This document shows, one piece after another, positions 60,226 through 64,000 of a stretch of DNA of 64,000 bases. This DNA is from Acinetobacter rathckeae (lineage in GTDB: Bacteria; Pseudomonadota; Gammaproteobacteria; Pseudomonadales; Moraxellaceae), in NCBI RefSeq assembly GCF_015627125.1, contig NZ_VTDO01000004.1, positions 238,414 to 302,413 of the forward strand. The letters run 5' to 3'. The notes beneath the pieces are model-generated. The model was not told where the DNA came from and searched no databases. It saw nothing but the letters and a program-made list of their open reading frames with translations. Position 1 is the first letter of the stretch. Every line of letters starts with the position of its first letter. The position numbers were made by a program, and so were the translations under genes.

Positions 60226-60549
60226 ATGCAAGACATTAATGATATGAACGTAGAGCAACTAGAAAGTCTGAAGAAAAAAGCAGACTTACTCATTGAATCT
60301 AAAAAAGAGCAATCTATTGCAGATGCATATGAAGAAGTTCTCGCTATTGCTGCATCTGTAGGTTTAACGATAGAACAACTTTTAGATTATGGTTTGCAAA
60401 AACGAAAAATAGGTGTGCGTAAACCAGTTGCTCCACGTTATCGTAACCCAGAAAACCCAACAGAAACATGGACAGGCCGTGGTAAAAAACCACGTTGGTT
60501 GGTTGCACAGTTGGCTCAAGGTGCAGTGTTAACCGATTTCCTCATCTAA
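60226..60549 (+). CDS. hns: H-NS family nucleoid protein
   Basis: A 107-aa protein. N-terminal dimerisation helices (about 1-60) with LESLKKKADLLIESKKE, and a C-terminal AT-hook-like DNA-binding motif YRNPENPTETWTGRGKKPRWL. It silences AT-rich and acquired DNA such as the island in this window. In A. baumannii, insertions in hns raise virulence gene expression. Intergenic AT-rich flanks fit autorepression. Confidence 0.9.
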   Translation: MQDINDMNVEQLESLKKKADLLIESKKEQSIADAYEEVLAIAASVGLTIEQLLDYGLQKRKIGVRKPVAPRYRNPENPTETWTGRGKKPRWLVAQLAQGAVLTDFLI

Positions 60550-60748
60550 TATAGCCTTTTGTTTAATGTATATTTATATAAACACTTTTAAACATCTTTA
60601 TTTTAAAGGTTGTATGAGTGTTGTCTCAAAGTAAAAAATATACTTCATTGAAAGTGTGAATATTATATAAATATTTGATTTAAAATTCAGTATTTGGCGA
60701 AGTGAAGATTCATTTAAAATCATCTAAGCGATGTTTAAATTTTATATC

Positions 60749-60784
60749 AATAAAAGCATCAATCTCTGCATTGGTGCTTTTATT
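60749..60784. terminator. Hairpin in the hns-FHA intergenic region
   Basis: AATAAAAGCATCAAT (60749-60763) pairs with ATTGGTGCTTTTATT (60770-60784), with one G-T pair, A- and T-runs outside. It could end hns transcription. The remaining 400 bases of this gap are AT-rich without genes. Confidence 0.65.
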
Positions 60785-61014
60785 AAATCATGCTAGTAAT
60801 CCATGAGATATTCTAGGGGGAGTGTAAGTACGTTGTTTAACACTTAGATAATATGTTGAATTTTTTTGTAGATATAACTAAATACAATTTACTTCAATAA
60901 AAATAAATGACCTAAATTAAATAGAAAAATCAGCCCCCACATAAAGACTTGTCGTTTTGCCAACAATTAAATATGCTATGCTCACTGTAATAAATCATGA
61001 GTGAGATATTCGCA

Positions 61015-61515
61015 ATGAAATGGAATTTAACGCCGATTTCTACGCAACTACCCGAGCAAAATATACAAATACAGCAAGATGTATTGGTTGGGCGACATGT
61101 TGGTTGTGATTTAGTATTACAAGATGCAAAAATTTCTCGTAAGCATGCCGCATTTTATATAAAAGATCATACTTTATGGCTTGAAGACCTACAGTCTTCA
61201 AATGGCACATATGTGAATGAGCAAAAAATAGAAGTGCCTACCCAACTGACGGGCGGTGAGAAAATTCAATTTGCAGATCTTGTTTTTCAGTTAGAACAGC
61301 TTCAAGAGCAGGTAGTGACAGAAAAGCCTGAACAAGACATCATTGATGAAGCACCAAGTGCTGAGCCCGCTAAAGCCGAGCCACTATCACAACCTAAAGC
61401 CACACCAGTAGAAGATACAACGCCTCAACCTGTAAAGAAAAATAACTTGCAAACAATTGTTTTTGCAGTCATTGCTTTTATTGTTGCTGTGGTTGTCTGG
61501 GCATTTTTCAAATAA
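61015..61515 (+). CDS. FHA-domain protein with C-terminal membrane anchor
   Basis: A 166-aa protein. FHA domain at about 18-95: VLVGRHVGCDLVLQDAKISRKHAAF (Arg, Ser and His that contact phosphothreonine) and SSNGTYVNEQKI. Then a Pro/Glu-rich linker (110-145) and a C-terminal helix (TIVFAVIAFIVAVVVWAFF), so it is tail-anchored with the FHA in the cytoplasm. The partner kinase is not nearby. ATG 61015 has GTGAG 8 bases before; an ATG at 60997 is an alternative. Confidence 0.75.
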   Translation: MKWNLTPISTQLPEQNIQIQQDVLVGRHVGCDLVLQDAKISRKHAAFYIKDHTLWLEDLQSSNGTYVNEQKIEVPTQLTGGEKIQFADLVFQLEQLQEQVVTEKPEQDIIDEAPSAEPAKAEPLSQPKATPVEDTTPQPVKKNNLQTIVFAVIAFIVAVVVWAFFK

Positions 61516-61580
61516 TACAGTACACATCATATCTTGCTGTACTATGTCATTTTACCATTCATTAGTTATATGAGAGTTGT

Positions 61581-61629
61581 ATGAAATCAAGTCAAGTTTT
61601 TCGATGGCGTTACTCATAACCCTTTTTTT
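61581..61629 (+). promoter_or_regulatory. trpE leader peptide and attenuator
   Basis: GAGAG, 4 bases, then ATG opening a 12-codon frame (61581-61619) that reads MKSSQVFRWRYS and stops. It has one Trp codon, TGG at 61605-61607. The same bases form a hairpin, GG(C)GTTA-CTCA-TAACCC (61606-61622), followed by seven T residues, an intrinsic terminator. The leader stop TAA lies in the 3' arm. A ribosome stalled at TGG for lack of charged tRNA-Trp would cover the 5' arm and allow transcription into trpE. Confidence 0.6.
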
Positions 61630-61659
61630 AAATTTTAAGAAATCATCAGAGTACTCGAC

Positions 61660-63153
61660 ATGCAAAAAACCACATTTGAAGAATTAGTACAGCAAGGTTT
61701 TAATACCATTCCTGTATACCGCCAACGTTTGGCAGATACAGATACACCACTTTCAGTATATGCGCGCCTACAGCAAGATAAGATCCCCTCATACTTATTA
61801 GAATCTGTTGAGGGTGGAGAGCGCTGGGCACGTTACTCAATTATAGGCTTAGGTGAATCCACCATATTCTCTTGTAATGCAGGTGTGCTAACGATACAGC
61901 ACCCAGATGGCACGCAAACAACCCAAGCCAATATTGACCCATTCCAATTTATTCGAGACTTTCAAGCACAGTTTAAAGTGCCAACAGAGCAACACCTACC
62001 TGAGCTACCTGCTTTTACAGGGGGCTTGGTGGGTTACTTTGGTTACGATACAGTGCGTTATATCGAACCAAAACTCACCAATATGCCGAGCAATGATCCA
62101 ATGGACATGCCTGATATTTGGTTGATGCTCTCAAAAACGGTGATCGTATTCGATAATTTAAAAGACACACTCTTTTTAATTACTCATGCAGATGTTCAAG
62201 CAGGGGAAGATTATGAATCTGCACAACGTAAACTAGATGATCTAGAAAAAAAGCTAGATACTCCAGTTGCACTGACTGCAAAACCACATACTTTTCCTGT
62301 GTTTGAATCTATAACAGGTGAGCAGAACTATAAAGATAGCGTAGAAACAGTCAAAGAATACATACGAGCGGGCGATGTCATGCAGGTTGTGCCGGGGCAC
62401 CGTATGGTCTCTGATTTTGATGGAAATGCCTTACAAGTCTATCGGGCACTCAGACACTTAAATCCATCACCTTATCTCTTTCTTATACATGGTTATAGTT
62501 TGATAGACCATAAACCATTTCAAATTGTTGGCTCATCTCCAGAGATATTGTCGCGCTTGGAAAATGGCGTGGCGACTGTTAGGCCTTTGGCCGGCACACG
62601 CCCAAGAGGTAAAACCAAAGCTGAAGATATTGCGTTAGAACAAGAGCTTCTTGCCGATGAAAAAGAAATTGCAGAACACCTCATGCTAATTGACTTAGGC
62701 CGTAACGATGTCGGTCGTGTATCAAAAATTGGCAAAGTGCAAGTCACAGATCGTATGGTGGTTGAACGTTACTCCCATGTGATGCACATTGTCTCTAATG
62801 TAGAAGGTGAGGTGGAAGAAGGTGTGGATGCACTCGATGTCTTTAAAGCCACTTTTCCTGCGGGGACACTCTCAGGTGCACCTAAAATTAGGGCGATGGA
62901 AATTATTGATGAAGTCGAGCCTGTAAAGCGTGGCATTTTTGGTGGGGCAGTGGGTTATTTGGGTTGGCATGGCGAAATGGACATGTCGATTGCTATTCGA
63001 ACCTGTGTTATTCGCAATAATAAAGTATTTGTACAAGCAGGTGCGGGACTTGTTGCAGACTCAAACCCAGATGCAGAGTGGAATGAAACCCAAATAAAAG
63101 CTCGCGCAGTGATCAAAGCGGTTGAATTATCATCAACTGGACTGATTTTATAA
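61660..63153 (+). CDS. trpE: Anthranilate synthase component I
   Basis: A 497-aa enzyme making anthranilate from chorismate, first step of tryptophan synthesis. The feedback site LLESVEGGERWARYSIIG is near residue 45, and the chorismate-binding region includes VGSSPEILSRLENG, RPLAGTRPRGKT, LIDLGRNDVGR, and FPAGTLSGAPK. The glutamine amidotransferase (trpG) is elsewhere, as in Acinetobacter and Pseudomonas. Confidence 0.95.
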   Translation: MQKTTFEELVQQGFNTIPVYRQRLADTDTPLSVYARLQQDKIPSYLLESVEGGERWARYSIIGLGESTIFSCNAGVLTIQHPDGTQTTQANIDPFQFIRDFQAQFKVPTEQHLPELPAFTGGLVGYFGYDTVRYIEPKLTNMPSNDPMDMPDIWLMLSKTVIVFDNLKDTLFLITHADVQAGEDYESAQRKLDDLEKKLDTPVALTAKPHTFPVFESITGEQNYKDSVETVKEYIRAGDVMQVVPGHRMVSDFDGNALQVYRALRHLNPSPYLFLIHGYSLIDHKPFQIVGSSPEILSRLENGVATVRPLAGTRPRGKTKAEDIALEQELLADEKEIAEHLMLIDLGRNDVGRVSKIGKVQVTDRMVVERYSHVMHIVSNVEGEVEEGVDALDVFKATFPAGTLSGAPKIRAMEIIDEVEPVKRGIFGGAVGYLGWHGEMDMSIAIRTCVIRNNKVFVQAGAGLVADSNPDAEWNETQIKARAVIKAVELSSTGLIL

Positions 63154-63182
63154 GTTTTTTTCAAAAAAACTTTAAAAAGCAC

Positions 63183-63210
63183 TTGCATGATCTAAAAGTT
63201 TTGCTAAACT
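63183..63210 (+). promoter_or_regulatory. Promoter of the tRNA-tuf operon
   Basis: TTGCAT (63183-63188), 16 bases, TAAACT (63205-63210), then a GC-rich GCACACCG discriminator, as in stringently controlled stable RNA promoters; 42 bases before the first tRNA. Confidence 0.7.
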
Positions 63211-63251
63211 GCACACCGTTCCGATACAAAACGTATCAAACAAAATAAAAC

Positions 63252-63327
<76 letters not shown>

Positions 63328-63377
63328 GTTTTAGTTTGTTTCCAGTCGGAACGGCACTGCCAAGTTAAGTGCGATAT

Positions 63378-63461
63378 GGTGAGATTCCCGAGCGGTCAAA
63401 GGGGGCGGACTGTAACTCCGCTACGAAAGTTTCGAAGGTTCGAATCCTTCTCTCACCACCA
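63378..63461 (+). tRNA. tRNA-Tyr (anticodon GTA)
   Basis: 84 bases with long variable arm and encoded CCA. Acceptor GGTGAGA/TCTCACC; anticodon loop CTGTAAC; T-loop GGTTCGAATCC. Confidence 0.97.
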
Positions 63462-63495
63462 AATTTACTTCGAATGAAGTGGTAGTATACCAGAT

Positions 63496-63571
63496 GCGGG
63501 AGTAGCTCAGTTGGTAGAGCGGTAGCCTTCCAAGCTGCATGTCGCGAGTTCGAACCTCGTCTCCCGCTCCA
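63496..63571 (+). tRNA. tRNA-Gly (anticodon TCC)
   Basis: 76 bases with encoded CCA. Acceptor GCGGGAG/CTCCCGC; anticodon loop CTTCCAA. Confidence 0.96.
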
Positions 63572-63583
63572 TCGAAGGCTATC

Positions 63584-63658
<75 letters not shown>

Positions 63659-63695
63659 GATACATACAGTTTAGTGGTTTTAACCACAACGCATC

Positions 63696-63723
63696 AAAAA
63701 AGCAGGCTTATTAGTCTGCTTTT
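63696..63723 (+). terminator. Hairpin between tRNA cluster and tuf
   Basis: AAAAAGCAG (63696-63704) pairs with CTGCTTTT (63716-63723). It may partly terminate the tRNA transcript or serve as a processing site before tuf. Confidence 0.5.
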
Positions 63724-63813
63724 AAAGTATTGGGTGTTTGTATTTTTTAAGCAAGTATGTCGATGTGCTGACAATCATCAGCGTTTTGTTCGATGTGAAT
63801 GAGGAAGATCATC

Positions 63814-64000
63814 ATGGCTAAGGCTAAGTTTGAACGTAATAAGCCACACGTAAACGTGGGAACAATTGGTCACGTTGACCATGGTAAAACAACGCTAACT
63901 GCTGCAATTGCAACAATCTGTGCAAAAGTGTACGGTGGTGAAGCTAAAGACTACGCAGCAATCGACTCTGCACCAGAAGAAAAAGCACGTGGTATTACAA
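63814..64000 (+). CDS. tuf: Elongation factor Tu (3' cut by window)
   Basis: First 62 codons only. ATG with GAGGAAGA before it; [20 protein letters not shown] is the EF-Tu start with the G1 loop GHVDHGKT, and the switch region begins EEKARGIT. Carries aminoacyl-tRNA to the ribosome. The rest lies after the window. Confidence 0.97.
   Translation, partial: MAKAKFERNKPHVNVGTIGHVDHGKTTLTAAIATICAKVYGGEAKDYAAIDSAPEEKARGIT

Overview
The window looks like a chromosome of Acinetobacter (Moraxellaceae). It is AT-rich, with the arrangement glnB/amtB - nrdR - ribD - methyltransferase - ribE, pepA/holC, lptFG, gpmI, a GacA-type regulator, feoAB with a small third gene, dksA/gluQ, hemCD with hemX- and hemY-like genes, and a short H-NS. 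A transposon also interrupts comM, the classic site of AbaR/Tn6022-type islands in this genus. I cannot name the species.

Positions 1-20691 are the inner part and right end of a large Tn7-like island whose left end lies before the window. From left to right it carries the end of a tniQ/tnsD-like gene, a gene for a very cysteine-rich partner protein (the place of tniE in Tn6022-type elements) and a GIY-YIG nuclease gene. Next is a metabolic cargo block: MBL hydrolase, alpha/beta hydrolase, NepI-like efflux pump, cyclophilin-like protein, alcohol dehydrogenase, NAD(P)-binding protein and LysR regulator. A tight minus-strand cluster follows: CD-NTase, E2, E1, JAB and a DUF4297/SAVED (Cap4-type) nuclease. 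This is a type II CBASS anti-phage system whose E2 and E1 are separate overlapping genes. A possible TnsE-like gene sits directly downstream of it. The remaining cargo is a 59-aa gene, a structured RNA resembling phage C4 antisense RNA, an XRE/ImmA regulator-protease, and a nuclease-like gene broken by one in-frame stop. The island ends with two tandem 17-bp repeats and a TGTCATTTC terminus fused to comM after codon 280.

Positions 20692-64000 are core chromosome: nitrogen sensing and ammonium uptake with a candidate sigma-54 promoter and NtrC site; riboflavin synthesis; aminopeptidase and pol III chi; a permease plus cysteine-hydrolase pair with its own good sigma-54 promoter match; LPS export; glycolysis; threonine synthesis; disulfide isomerase; XerD; ferrous iron uptake; murD/ftsW; the stringent-response factor DksA; cAMP breakdown; PhoU; argH; haem synthesis; H-NS; and trpE behind a very compact leader-peptide attenuator. 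A four-tRNA cluster leads into tuf, which runs off the window.

The items most worth a second look are the CBASS cluster with split Cap2 and co-oriented TnsE-like gene, the C4-like RNA, the trpE attenuator whose stop codon lies inside the terminator hairpin, and the paired sigma-54 sites for nitrogen acquisition.
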